Assembly (NCBI GenBank): GCA_033675265.1
Contig: JAUJYZ010000760.1
Location: forward strand, 62,001 to 126,000
From: Actinostola sp. cb2023
Lineage: Eukaryota > Cnidaria > Anthozoa > Actiniaria > Actinostolidae
Direction of reading: 5' to 3'
Length of the DNA stretch: 64,000 bases
Under the pieces are notes generated by a model, which did not search any database, had not been told where the DNA came from, and was given only the letters and a program-made list of their open reading frames with translations. The position numbers and the translations under genes were made by a program. Numbering within the stretch: position 1 is the stretch's first letter; each line of letters begins with the position of its first letter. This document shows, one piece after another, positions 53,361 through 64,000 of this stretch.

Positions 53361-54420
53361 GCTCAATTCTTGCAAAATTACTTAATTTTCGGCTTAAAAT
53401 TATCAAAATCACATCTACATAGAACTTGAACTTAATTAAACAAGAAAAACGGTGATTCTATGGCTTTTGCTTAGTAAATAATACATGTTTGACAACAGAA
53501 AAAAATACATTTCTGGTCAGTTATTTTTACAATCAAATCCACTGCATCGCTTCAAGGTTGTTCAAGGTCATGAACCATGTTTACATAGCCTCATATCAAC
53601 ATAGTAATTAACCAATCAGAGCGCGCGTTATATCTAAATTATTTTATAAATATCTCTAGTAAATAGCCACAAACAGTGAGCTTGGGCTACCTGTGTTAAT
53701 GAGTAGCTTTTAGACAACTAAAATAAATTAAAATATTTAAATTAAGAGTATATTCACCACTACTCACCGACACTGAGGGGGATAATTGTTTTAGTATTTA
53801 CCAAATCAATTGGATCAAAAATGGCGCTTTATTAAACAAATAAATTCGGAATTGAAACTTTAGCGAAACGATCGAGACGCCATTTTGAATCTCGTCCCAA
53901 AACAGTGAATAGATGTATATGGCTAAAAGCAGAGGTTCGAGGTATTTATCTGGTTCCATTGGAAGTAGGAAATGGGTTTCCTGCCGGTACTGTTGATTTA
54001 AAATACCTATATAGCGCAAATCTCTAAATTTTACTAAAATTGTAATGAATTAATAATATTAATAATAAAGTACTCTTTGTTTCATTGTCTTAAAAACTAC
54101 TCAAACTAAGTAAGAAAATATTTAAATTAAGGGTGTCGTTGTAACTGAATTTTGTAAAATCCATTCAATCCCTGATGATGCATGGGCCAGAGGCCCGAAA
54201 GCTTGGATATTACATAATCCATTTACGTGGAAGAAACAGCTTTCAAATTGAAATACTGAAGAAAATATTTGCAAATTCATCTGTCCAAAGTGATGTGATG
54301 TTTATAACGGCGCGATCTATACAGTTTGAAAGTATTGGATTTGCTCTTGACCAACGCCTCGTTGGTTATTTATCACCTCTTCCATCATTAATAATTAATC
54401 TAAATAAACCTCATTAATAA
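53361..54420. other. Non-coding interval
   Basis: No gene supported. Contains two copies of the GGGNNNCCTG motif (53684 and 53968) and AT-rich filler. Confidence 0.35.
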
Positions 54421-54681
54421 TAGACCTTATGCATAATGACGTAATGTGACTACAACTACCAGAATGCTTTGCGAATTTTCTTTTTTCTAGATTTTTATTC
54501 GCTCGTGAGGTAACTCATTCAATTGCAAATTAATTGCGTAATTCAGTTTTAGCTGCCAAGTAATGTTTAATAAACAGTTCACAATTCACTAAAGAAAAAG
54601 GGTACTAATTATCTCACAAAAGAAGATGCGCAAAGCATTCTGGTAGTTGTAGTCATATTACGTCATTATGTATAAGGTCTA
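54421..54681. repeat. 261-bp MITE with ~55-bp TIRs
   Basis: TAGACCTTATGCATAATGAC GTAATGTGACTACAACTACC at the left, inverted as GGTAGTTGTAGTCATATTAC GTCATTATGTATAAGGTCTA at the right. A truncated relative (TAGACCTTATGCAT) is at 61286. Confidence 0.85.
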
Positions 54682-54884
54682 TTCATGTGCATTGATCCAA
54701 CCAGGTTGGTAAGGTACGTAATTTGGGATGGAGGTTTAGATCCTCGCGCGCCTACGGCTCGGATAAATATTAAATTTTACATGCATGATTGACGAAACAC
54801 ATTTTTCTTTTGTTATTCAATTACTGATCTTTACTTTACTTACAACCCTATGAATATCAACATGAAGATCGAATTACCTATATA

Positions 54885-55027
54885 CAGTTGAACCTCCGAT
54901 TGCGACCATTCTCGTATGCGACCACCTCTACTAAACGATCAGTTTTCCAAATACCGCGCCGGACCACCTGCCGTAAGCGACCACATGGCTTAACATTTTG
55001 GGTGGTCGCTTACGGGAGGTTCGACTG
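54885..55027. repeat. 143-bp Tc1/mariner-type (pogo-like) MITE with TA duplication
   Basis: CAGTTGAACCTCCGATTGCG ... GGTCGCTTACGGGAGGTTCGACTG with TA at 54883-54884 and 55028-55029. TIRs of about 24 bp and the CAGTNGAACCTC start fit pogo/Tigger-type MITEs. Confidence 0.8.
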
Positions 55028-55153
55028 TATTAGCCTAATTAGATATTCAATGAGTTTTATATACTTTATCTACCGTGTATATGGGCCTCAAGATACTACG
55101 GGGTTTACTTGGTTTAGAAATGGTTAGGTGTGTACAGCGAGGTCTTCAGACCT

Positions 55154-55329
55154 ACAATCCCATGCAAAATAAAATGTGCCACCATGAAATCTTAAGTCTC
55201 ACCCCCCCCTCCCCGTTCCAAAGTTGATGTTTGGGTTCAAAATTCCCTCAAATATTACAAACTATCACTGATCAACATTGTGGAAGGGGAAGGGATCATA
55301 GGTGTCTCGTTTATATTGCAGGAGATTGT
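55154..55329 (+). repeat. 176-bp dispersed repeat, copy 1
   Basis: ACAATCCCATGCAAAATAAA ... ATTGCAGGAGATTGT. Nearly identical to 59524-59698. Ends are weakly inverted (ACAATCCCATGC / GCAGGAGATTGT). Confidence 0.85.
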
Positions 55330-55707
55330 CTATAACAGGAATGATTGGAATGCAGCGTGTGGAGGGATGAATGTGTGAGATAGAGACCACAATATCGAAC
55401 GGCAAATGCACATTTAAAATGTCATATTAATTATCCTAAAAAATTCGAACAAAATATTGCAGCAGTAATGCGTATGTATGATATGTTTACTTATTAAAAG
55501 GGCTAATAATACAATGCGGAAAAAATCAGGAAAAAAAAACTTTAATTATTGTAAAAAACAAAAAAATCATTGCACAACAATTTGTAAAAAGCAATGCATA
55601 TATGGTAATTACTATGAAATGTACAAGACATACATTGCACAACAATCGTGTTAGATTCAGTAGAGTCGAATGAATTCTGTAGTGACGTTATAAAATCTGA
55701 AGATCGA

Positions 55708-57037
55708 ATGGACAGCGAAGAACAACTAGGGAACGAATTGCTTCGCAATCGCGATGTCAGACGAGTTTATTTAATAACATACAGTCAAGTCAATGCCGAT
55801 ATATTCCCAACCAGGGAGAGTTTTGTCACCATAGTTGAAGATGCATTTTCGACTTGTAATGTGCAGATATTACAATGGGTTTGTGCCAAAGAAAACCATA
55901 TAGAGTCAGGATTTCACTATCATATGGGCGTCAAGTTGTTTGAACGGCACAGGTGGAGGAGAGTTAGGAGTGTTCTTCAAGAGAAGCACGGTGTGCATGT
56001 AAACTTCTCTAATCGTCATGAGAATTATTACTCTGCATGGAGTTACACCACGAAAGAAGATTCGGAGTATATTCAGTCAGAAGGCCATCCTGATCTTACC
56101 AATGCTCGACCTCCCCAAACCACGCGAGCAACTGAAGCACGGCGCAGAGGAGCGAGGAGTCGCACAAGAGAACGAAGTGCCAGAGGAAAAGCCAGAAGAC
56201 GTCAATTGAGTGTTTACGAAGTTTCGCAAATAGTTGTAAGCAAAGGAATCAAGTCCCGTCTCGAACTTTTAGCGTTGGCCCAAGAACAACAAAGTCAAGG
56301 AAAAACAGACCTCGCTCAGTTCATAGCCAACCGCGGTCCAAAGGTTGTCGACGAAGCAATCCGAGTTGGATGGGAATTGAACGAAGCACCAAGTCTTGTG
56401 GTTCGGTCGCAGCAAAGTCGTTTAGAGCGACTAAACGTTGCCTTTGAAGGAGATTGTGTATCCAATTGCAATAAGAAATGGTTGGAGCTCGCGAGAAATA
56501 TACTCACGCGAAACAACATCGATGGACCTGAGTTCGTAGGAGCTGTACGTTTATTGCTAGAGCAAGGAAGAGGGAAATATCGCAACATCATAATTACAGG
56601 CCCATCGAATTGCGGGAAAACCTTTATCCTCAATCCATTAAATATGATATATGATACATTTAGCAACCCTGCTACGACAAGCTTTGCCTGGGTTGGAGTT
56701 GAAGGTTGTGAAGTCATATTTTTAAATGACTTTCGATGGTCAGCCCAGATTATCCCTTGGCACAATCTCCTATTGCTCCTCGAGGGACAGATGGTGCGTT
56801 TTCCAGCTCCAAAGACGCATTATGCTCAAGACATTGTCTTTGAGAAGGATTCGCCTATATTCTGCACGGCGAATGAGCACTTCAGTTTTTGTGAGAGGGG
56901 GTGCAGTTGACCGTGTTGAGACACAGATGATGAGAGTAAGATTTCGTGCATTTCATTTCTTTTCACAAATCCCGCAGGATGAACAAGTCAGTATCCCATC
57001 ATGTGCGCGTTGTTTTGCGGAATTCATTCTTCACTGA
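55708..57037 (+). pseudogene. rep: HUH endonuclease-SF3 helicase Rep protein (CRESS-Rep-like), one frameshift
   Basis: Start ATG 55708 (MDSEEQLG); an upstream GTG is less likely. HUH domain: motif I YLITYSQ (21-27), motif II HYH (70-72) and motif III YTTK with Tyr113 and Lys116. After a basic RRRGARSRTRERSARGKARRR linker (~145-165) comes an SF3 helicase: Walker A GPSNCGKT (298-305), Walker B VIFLNDF (336-342) and motif C PIFCTAN (383-389). At about 56895-56910 a G5 run shifts the frame; the next frame reads GGAVDRVETQMMRVRF and the arginine-rich end, closing at 57037. Rep proteins nick and unwind circular ssDNA virus genomes or move Rep-type transposons. In a nuclear genome this is an endogenous viral element or a Rep transposon. 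No capsid gene is next to it. Confidence 0.85.
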
Positions 57038-57130
57038 AGCCCATGTAATTAGCTGCGATCCGTTTTCTTTGAAATTGAATTAGCATAATGTCATATTTTC
57101 ATGGATATAACGCAGACGTCGGTGCTGTGA

Positions 57131-57525
57131 ACGGTACACCGGGACGGATCACCATGTTTTAAACTCAGAATTATATACTATGCTTGTAGTGTACAAACTC
57201 GATATACTAGTATATTGAGACATTTATATGTCAGTATAAAGATGAAAGGCTTTTTCAGTGATTTTATCTTAATATAAAGATATTAAACGACGATACACCA
57301 CGGTGAACCGTGTAAATAAGATATAATATGTTATATATTCTCTTTTAGTGTCAACGGTACACCGTTGCACAATGAGCTCGTTATATTGCGCTTTTGCACA
57401 AGAATACTAAACTTCAAGCCCATCATGGTATAATGGTGCAGAGCTCACTTCTTATGGCTTTAATGTGCACCCAGCGTATTCTGCAGAGCTGTAATATTAC
57501 ATGTTTTACATGGTGTACCGTGGAG
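57131..57525. promoter_or_regulatory. Four ACGGT-N-ACCGT repeats downstream of Rep (possible iterons)
   Basis: ACGGTACACCGG (57131), CACGGTGAACCGTG (~57299), CAACGGTACACCGTTG (57352) and GGTGTACCGTGG (57512). Quasi-palindromic CGGTNNACCG sites within 400 bp of the Rep gene. Rep-type proteins bind iterated sites near their origin, so these are candidates; no nonanucleotide stem-loop was identified. Confidence 0.4.
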
Positions 57526-57830
57526 GTGATCCGTTCATTGTCATAGGACACCCCATTCAGGGGTGGAGTGGGGTTTTCGGTGTCATACTTATTCTATGAA
57601 GACTTTTATGTTTATACCTGACACTGCGATAGAGGTGTCATAATCAGTCATAATCAAGATAGTAAATTGTTTTAAATGCATGTTTGATTGTAATACTTCA
57701 CATTTATAGGGCGTTTGTTTATTCCTGAAATTTGCGCAGACTTGTAGTCTTAGGAAATAGTCATTGCACATGATTTTTATTATCAATAAATCACATTAAC
57801 TAATAGGCTGTTTACAATACTTCAGGAGTT

Positions 57831-59339
57831 CTAATATCTTAAACGCTGTCCTTTTCTTTTTATAATTTCTTTCAAGCGATTTGACATCGATGCAATTATG
57901 TTATTTATGGTTGCTATGGGAACCGATTGAATTGTATTTATTACTCTATCCTGAAATTCTTCGTACGTTTCCTTTTTGATTTGCGATGTTATTGCTTGCT
58001 CACGCAAAGCATCTGAAACAAGTTTAAAAACATTTTCGATAGGATTTAAGTCTGGACTTCTCGGGGGTATACTGAGAAGTTCACAGTTTGCACGGGCCAT
58101 AGCCGCACGAGCCATGGCTGAGTTTTGACTTGGATTCCCGTCTCAGGAGGGGTTAGTGGTCCCCTGGCACAATAACATCTGTTCTATTCACCCAGCCAGA
58201 AGTCTTCCCAGAAAAAAAATTCCCAGGAGAGAAAATATCAGAAATTTTTCCCAGGAGAGAGAATATTTTCTAACCAAAAACAAAAAAACAAAAAAACAAA
58301 AAAAGGACTTAGATAAGGTACTATTTATAAAATAAAACAATTCCCAGGAACAAAAACATTTCCTATCCATATAACCTAATATATATTCTGTATATTTCAT
58401 AATTTTATACAAATAATCAAATGCGAAACTCATTTTAGATTTCCCAGGAAGTACTGGTAGAACAGTTATTTCACAGAACAGATACCATTAACCCCTCCTG
58501 CCGTCTTGAAGCCATAATCGCCTTTGGCCTTTATCTGCTATGACAAACATGGTCTCAAAGTTGTCGTCAATAAACTTGGCGAAATAAGGGCCATTCAACT
58601 TAACATAAGCTTTGCATGTGATCACACCCTTGTCGAAACTTATAGCTACCATCAGCTTCACAACACGGCCACCAGTGCCTGTTTTTTGCCCCTTCGCGGT
58701 ACAACCACGATCCAGTCCTTCACATCTCTTGCGCCATACCCTGGCTTTGGGTGCCAGAGCTTGATCCAAGGGATTTCTCTTGTACGCAAATCCCGTTCCG
58801 TCAAGGTAAAATGCTATATCTTGCGTCCACACATCGCAACGAAACTCTTTTAGCATTCTCCGTGCAAAAACTCTTCGTTTTTTTATGTCTGTCTTCGTTA
58901 ATAGACCTTTCTTTCGAGCTTGTAGATAATAGTAGCCCTCTTTATTTAAAAACCGCGAAATTGTACTCTCTGAAACCTCTAGTCTAGCAATACAAGCGTT
59001 CTCCATGAGTCTCTTGATCGTGAAATTACCTTCTTGCTCTCTCAGTATCTGTATAGATCTTCTAAGTTGCCTTTCTTGACGTACACTTAATTTTCTTGGT
59101 CTTCCTCTTGTCTCAAGGCGTGTATTCACAGATCTATCCCTGTTCATATCCATATTACGAATTCTCCACACAGTTGCTCTAGAAACGTTACACTCTTTCG
59201 CCACTTTTCGAATTGAAAGTCCTTGAAGTTTGGATAAATAATATACCATAGCTCTTGTCTTGGGGTCAATGGCCATACCTCTGTTTATACCTCTACTGAT
59301 CGTTATTTTCAATGCTCTTGTTGAGTTGTTGTGATTCAA
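57831..59339 (-). pseudogene. Tc1/mariner-type transposase, interrupted by a MITE
   Basis: The N-terminal half (59339-58501) has paired helix-turn-helix regions: LSIRKVAKECNVSRATVWRI, then RLMENACIARLEVSESTISRFL. The catalytic core starts with AFYLDGTGF, and the second acid is in LWLQDG. The MITE at 58144-58500 follows directly. The C-terminal part (58138-57831) has PPRSPDLNPIENVF, carrying the third acid, and a helical tail. Without the MITE and one AGACGG the frame is continuous. Such enzymes cut and paste at TA sites. The element's own TIRs were not identified. The transposase is dead as assembled, but its only visible lesion is the insertion. Confidence 0.85.
58144..58500. mobile_element. 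357-bp MITE with 6-bp duplication inside the transposase
   Basis: CAGGAGGGGTTAGTGG ... CCATTAACCCCTCCTG, flanked by CCGTCT at 58138-58143 and 58501-58506. TIR ~16 bp with one mismatch. Family unassigned (6-bp TSD is not the usual 8 bp of hAT). Confidence 0.85.
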
Positions 59340-59523
59340 AAGGTAATACTAATGCTTATATATCATTTGTTTGCTTTATTGGTTCATTACATAAATATTT
59401 GAACGCGTTATAATGTACGTAAGTTCAAACTTTCTCGTGACTTCCAGTTCAAATCCGTTCGCACGTCATAAATTTCAACACCTACTTTACGTCATTTGTT
59501 TATCTTGATATCTAGGTCTAGAG

Positions 59524-59698
59524 ACAATCCCATGCAAAATAAAATGTGCCACCATGAAATCTTAAGTCTCACCCCTCCTCCCCGTTCCAAAGTTGATGTT
59601 TGGGTTTAAAATTCCCTCAAATATTACAAACTATCACTGATCAACATTGTGGAAGGGGAAGGGATCATAGGTGTCTCGTTTATATTGCAGGAGATTGT
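59524..59698 (+). repeat. 175-bp dispersed repeat, copy 2
   Basis: Direct copy of 55154-55329 with a shorter C-run. Its end overlaps the 94-bp hairpin by two bases. Confidence 0.85.
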
Positions 59699-59790
59699 AG
59701 CCTCCCTCGTATCCATACTTAGTTCCGTCACGCAACGCTCCCGCGGGAGCGTTGCGTGACGGAACTAAAAACGGATGCGAGGGAGGCTAC
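59697..59790. repeat. 94-bp near-perfect hairpin palindrome
   Basis: GTAGCCTCCCTCGTATCC and GGATGCGAGGGAGGCTAC form the outer stem (one mismatch). TTAGTTCCGTCACGCAACGC/GCGTTGCGTGACGGAACTAA forms the inner stem, with CTCCCGCGGGAG at the tip. There is no loop beyond CCGCGG. Confidence 0.92.
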
Positions 59791-60545
59791 TTCAAACCTG
59801 GATCTCATTTTGCGATGTTTTTGCTGAAGAACCTGTATTGTTCTTACTAGGAGAAGTTAGCTGAAGTGACGCGACAAAGAACCAATAGAAATAGTACTTA
59901 TTGATAAAATATTCTATTTTTCTTTGAGTGCCATACACATAATTTCTCACACTTTTCACAGTTGTGTGAACCCATTACAGGGCAACTATGTTGTAGATTG
60001 AGATTATTATTATTTCAACGGATGATATTTTTTAAACCTGGATTAGTTATTCATTTAACCGTGGAATATAACGAGAAATTCAGACCACCGCAGATCTATA
60101 TTAGTCCCCTCCCCACCCCAGCCCCCCCTCCCACCCCTCCATACCCTCCTAACTACTTATGTCCCGCGTGATATGGTATCATTTTTGCCCTTTTAGTCTG
60201 GGATAAGGTGCCTTTTTGGTCTGGGTTAAGGTATGGTTTTCGGCAATAAAGGCGTAAGACGCCAATGTTATCATAAGGTAAAGGTAAAGGTACTGATATT
60301 TAACGTCCGTAACCCCTTCAGTCGAAACTGTTCTCCCAGGAGGCGGACGGTGCGCCCTTTTACCCCCTCCCTCCATCAGTGCTCCGTCTTACGGGTATTT
60401 ACATAGACTTTTTTAATTTCGCAAAATAAAACAGCCGCAGAACTCAACTTATTCGGGGATAGGGTATATAATGAGCTTAGGTCTGGGAAAGGCTATGGAA
60501 AATCTCATTTTTAGGTCTGGAATAGGGTCAGGAACAAGCTCTGAC
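59791..60545. other. Non-coding DNA with a C/CCT-rich stretch
   Basis: CCCCTCCCCACCCCAGCCCC-type purine/pyrimidine tract at ~60105-60150 and again CCCTCCCTCC at 60363. No gene supported. Confidence 0.4.
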
Positions 60546-61930
60546 GTTGGGCTTCCTGTGCTATGTATGCCGGGGTGGAGTGTAGACTCTTCCACAGTCC
60601 CCGCTCGGCCGTTGCACTCTCTCGCATAGGGACTGTAATGGTACAATGCCGAAAGGGATTCTGGGTCCAAGAATCTTGGACCCATGATGCCTTGCGAAAC
60701 GAAAAACAGGGATCCCAACGACGATCAACACGGTTGAGGTTTCCACAGGCAGCCCAAAACAGACATGCATTTATTACGGTATGAGACATCAACACGAACC
60801 AACAACTGATAAAATAAGTAACTAAAATATAACAAATATATACATAAATAAAGTCACCTTTATTTACACTTATTTTGTGGTCTTTTTACGAGTCATTTAG
60901 TGGAATTTTTAGCCATCTGACCCGTCCCCGTAAGAAAAATGACAAGGGAGGAAATTAAAATAAGCTCCATGGCGAGTGTCGCTCACTCAAATGCTTTTAT
61001 CTCCGTAGAAAATTCATCCGAAGACGTATCTTCCCCAAAGACGGCTAGATCGATAAATTTGCTCTCCATCCATACCTAATTTGTCTCGATGCAAGCGAGA
61101 AATTCGCGATAATCCAACATAATTCTACCCAAATCGCCGTCGAGTCGCCGTGTATAAATCCGTACGTGACGTCTTGGCGGTACCGAACCCAACGGTCGTC
61201 CTAATCAACAAACTAGACGCTCTTCTAGCGTGAAGTCGGGCTTCTAAATGAAATGTAACCTATTTGAACTAAATATAGATATCTTATAGACCTTATGCAT
61301 TAATGGTAGAATCGTAAAATCTGATTTCCTTTGTTATTGGGAAGATATTACAGCAATATCTGACCATCTCTTTGAAGAGAGGGTTTTCAATAATGAACAT
61401 ACCAAATTTTAGGGCTGTACTATGCAATCTTGAAAAGTTATAGTGATTTGAAATTACATAGATTTGTACCAGAAACCGGACTTTGGCCCTAGATGCCTCG
61501 TTTCCATGTATTTTGCACCTTTCAAACGCTTATTACTTGATGATGGCTTCATTTTTATTAATGCACTTTTGGGGGTAAATACTAAACTGTCGATGGTCTT
61601 TCAATCTATTACTTTACCTTTACTTAACTCGTTATTCTTTCAGTTTTTGCAAATTTATGCAAAGTACAGAAATCGAGTATTAGTCCTGCTGCTAAGAGCC
61701 AAAATTTACCCGAATTGTTCGTTTTATGATAAAAGCATGAAACTTTGCAGAGTTGCTAACCTCTATGGGACAAACAATTATTGATATGGAACCAGCTCAA
61801 ATTCGCACTCTGATCCACGTAATGCGCATGTCATAAAATGGCACATTTGGCTTCTGCATGGAAACGAGGCTGAGGTTGAATAAATATGTTTTTCCTGTTA
61901 AATGATGAGTGTAATGTCGTATTATTACAT
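60546..61930. other. Non-coding DNA with transposon scraps
   Basis: TTGGGCTTCCTGTG (60547) and CACAGGCAGCCCAA (60741) bracket ~200 bp. CCTCGTTTCCATG (61496) and CATGGAAACGAGG (61857) are inverted around 360 bp. A truncated copy of the 54421 MITE start is at 61286. No gene supported. Confidence 0.45.
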
Positions 61931-61936
61931 GTTACT

Positions 61937-63093
61937 CAAGTATATTAAGGCCTGACACATGAGCCTAATTGGCATAAAAACCATTATTTTCTATAAACTG
62001 AAAACTATTCATGCTTTGGAGATAAAACTTCACCAAAATGTTTAGTCCCTTGAGTGTGTGAAAATTTGATGTGGATTATTGCATGTGCTGGGCCACGTGA
62101 CAAATCACATGGCCACATACGTCCCAATAATTCAGCTTAAAATGGGGTACATAGAAACCTTTCTAAGAATAATGAATCAGATGTCAAAAAGTTACATTTA
62201 GAAAGGTCTTTCTAAATCCGCCTTTTAACGTTGTCCTTAATCATTAGTTATAGAGATAATTGATAAAATAGGTCACGTGACCAATCCAGTTATTTGCATA
62301 TTTTTATTTTTCTCGTTAATGAGAATATGTAGGCAGCATTAAAAGGCGGGATTAGAAAGATATCTACCAAAGGTATTTATTGAAACATTAGTTAGTGTTC
62401 TAAGAAAAGTCTCTACGTACCCCATTTTCGATTGAAATTTTCAACCAGTCTTGGCCACGTGATTTGTCACGTGACACTTCATTTGCTATTATCGCGACTA
62501 AATTTTCACAAATTCATGGGTCTTAGCATTTTGGAGAAGTTTTAGCTTCAAAGCATTAATAGTTTTCAGTTTATAGAAAATAATGTGTTTATGCTAATTA
62601 GGCTGATGTGTCAGGCCTTAAAGTGCTCCTAACCTCCTTTACAATTGTATTAAAAATCGAATGTTAATGAACTGATCAGCTATAGGGTTAAGTGTTTTTT
62701 CATTTGAGCTTCGCATTTAGGAGTTATAGTTGTTTGAAATCTCGATATTTTAATTCGATGACGTCACCCCGGGCTTTTTACCTAACTTATTTCATTGTTT
62801 TCAGTAGATCTCTTCCCCGATATGGGGGACAATTTTATATGAAATCATTTATATAGTTTGTAAAAATATTTTACAAGTTCAAAAATGTTAATAATTTGCA
62901 CAAGGGCGTTTTTGTATAATAAATGAAGCCCGGGGTGACGTCATCTGATTTGCATATCCAGATTTCAAACCTCCATAACTCCTAAATGCAAGGTTCAAAC
63001 AAAGAAAAAACTTAATCCTTTAGCTGATCAGTTCATGTACATTCAATTTTTAATACAATTGTAAAAGGGGTTAGGAGCACTTTAATATACTTG
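61937..63093. mobile_element. TA-flanked foldback MITE (host of a nested insertion)
   Basis: Ends CTCAAGTATATTAA and TTAATATACTTGAG, then AAGTGCTCCTAACC/GGTTAGGAGCACTT, flanked by TA. Arms of ~150 bp run to AAGCCCGGGGTGACGTCAT. Related to the element at 1631-1937 (shared AAGGGCGTTTTTGTATAATAA loop and CCTCCATAACTC arm). A 669-bp element interrupts its left arm. Confidence 0.8.
61949..62617. mobile_element. 669-bp TTAA-duplicating MITE nested in the left arm of the 61937 element
   Basis: TIR GGCCTGACACATGAGCCTAA ... TTAGGCTGATGTGTCAGGCC with ~95-bp arms (including TTTTCTATAAACTGAAAACT), flanked by TTAA at 61945-61948 and 62618-62621. TTAA duplications are the mark of piggyBac-type elements; the TIR start is not the canonical CCY. 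Confidence 0.88.
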
Positions 63094-64000
63094 AGTATGA
63101 TTATAGTAGATGCTACAATGCTCTTGATAAGTTTTCAAATGGGTCACATGATTGGTCACGTGACAATTTATTAGATTACTCCAAGGAAGTGATACACTAT
63201 GTAGTTCATTATACGGTTTGCATTTTATACCTTGAACTTATTGCGATGGAAAGTTTCTTATCATCATTCAAATGAGGAGGGCACGTCAGCTGAACAATAT
63301 CTAATAGGCCCCTAAATTCAGTTTGGTGGAATATGATGAAGATGGACGATTTTGAGATTTTACCACAGGGATCCCGCATCAAATACCGTAAATGAGATTT
63401 ATCATTTCAGTATATAATTCATATAATTTGGGCATAATACCAAATTTAGTTTAGTCCAATCACTGAATCAAAATGGAATTACAGAATGATGCACAAATGT
63501 TTGCATGAAATCGATGCTCGCAAAGCATAAAATCAAAAATCACTTTTTTAACGTGTCAAACGTACGTTTTTACCTATGGCCAAAATAGCTTACAATATGT
63601 TATCAGTTAAAGCTATTGACTGTTTAAAGATTGTCCGATTGACACTAGCTTTGCAAAATGACAAAAAATATCGATCAGATGACAAAATATCAATTAATTG
63701 TTCCGGCTCATATTCAGACATTTGACTCGTTCCTAATTACAATATCCACCGATTTGACTCAGTTACATCTTCTCTTGCAACCTTTCTTGCAGACACAGTG
63801 CATTAATTCATAGCAAGAATCCTAGGCCTGTGTAAAGGTTGCCAAATTAATTGGTTTCCAATGATTCCTGTCCTTCTTATTTCCATCTCCAAGGACGTAG
63901 ATGGAGATGGGAGGGTATATTGCTTGAGAAAGACTTATGCAGGCTCCTCGGAAAATTGCTATCATTACCAACTCAGGCAGCCCTGGTACAACACACAGGA
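63094..64000. other. Non-coding window end
   Basis: No gene supported. CACAGGGATCCC at 63364 and a truncated CACAGG at the last bases belong to the dispersed motif described in the findings. Confidence 0.4.

Noticed and set aside
55154..59698. Composite transposon with 175-bp direct repeats around Rep and the mariner transposase
   Set aside because: The two copies have different flanks and no shared target duplication; each looks like an independent small MITE.

Overview
This 64-kb window is nuclear DNA of an animal, most likely an anthozoan cnidarian (a stony-coral-like genome). The grounds are: an AT-rich, repeat-dense sequence with spliced or degraded genes; a class A GPCR of the cnidarian-expanded kind; a small secreted Cys-rich peptide gene; very long ATT/AAT microsatellites; and a mix of BEL/Pao, DIRS-like, Tc1/mariner, HUH-Rep and many foldback or MITE elements. 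The species cannot be named from sequence alone. No rRNA, tRNA or CRISPR was seen.

Layout. 1-2615 (minus): a two-exon, multi-copy-type gene with Cys motifs, broken by an in-frame TGA and a frameshift. 2867-3374 (plus): a small two-exon gene or pseudogene. 3989-8064 (minus): a three-exon gene for a secreted Cys-rich peptide, with a stop at the end of exon 1; its large intron holds a MITE and a 500-bp ATT array. 8.1-12.1 kb: non-coding DNA with a foldback element and a decayed DIRS-like reverse transcriptase.

12140-28933 is the centrepiece: a 16.8-kb Polinton/Maverick (adintovirus-like) element with perfect 140-bp terminal inverted repeats and a TTGCGA target-site duplication. It encodes protein-primed DNA polymerase B (broken), a retroviral-type integrase, a double-jelly-roll major capsid protein, an A32-type packaging ATPase, a BRO-N/VRR-NUC/zinc-finger protein, a VLTF3-like late transcription factor, a possible PCNA-like protein, a long coiled-coil membrane protein, several small membrane proteins and three small zinc proteins. 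Nearly every gene starts inside or within a few bases of a TATATATG-type motif and genes are packed with 3-28 bp gaps or short overlaps. A VLTF3-like factor, a clamp-like neighbour and a start-codon-overlapping AT motif together resemble poxvirus/NCLDV late transcription. That link is an inference and is the most interesting point in the window. No adenovirus-type protease was recognised. Several genes carry stops or frameshifts, mostly in A/T homopolymers, so this copy is decaying or the assembly has homopolymer errors.

29-44 kb: a tandem duplicate of a class A GPCR (copy 1 at 32391 has one nonsense codon; copy 2 at 42349 is intact), separated by a Mutator-like MITE with a 9-bp TSD and a BEL/Pao retrotransposon carrying a TTA-TSD MITE inside its integrase. 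44.3-48.3 kb: a 67-bp satellite in three blocks split by two inserted elements with inverted termini. 48.3-53.4 kb: a foldback element whose left arm is cut by two later insertions. 54-64 kb: MITEs, an HUH-Rep/SF3 helicase gene (one frameshift), a Tc1/mariner transposase cut by a MITE with a 6-bp TSD, a 94-bp near-perfect hairpin, and a TTAA-MITE nested inside a TA-MITE.
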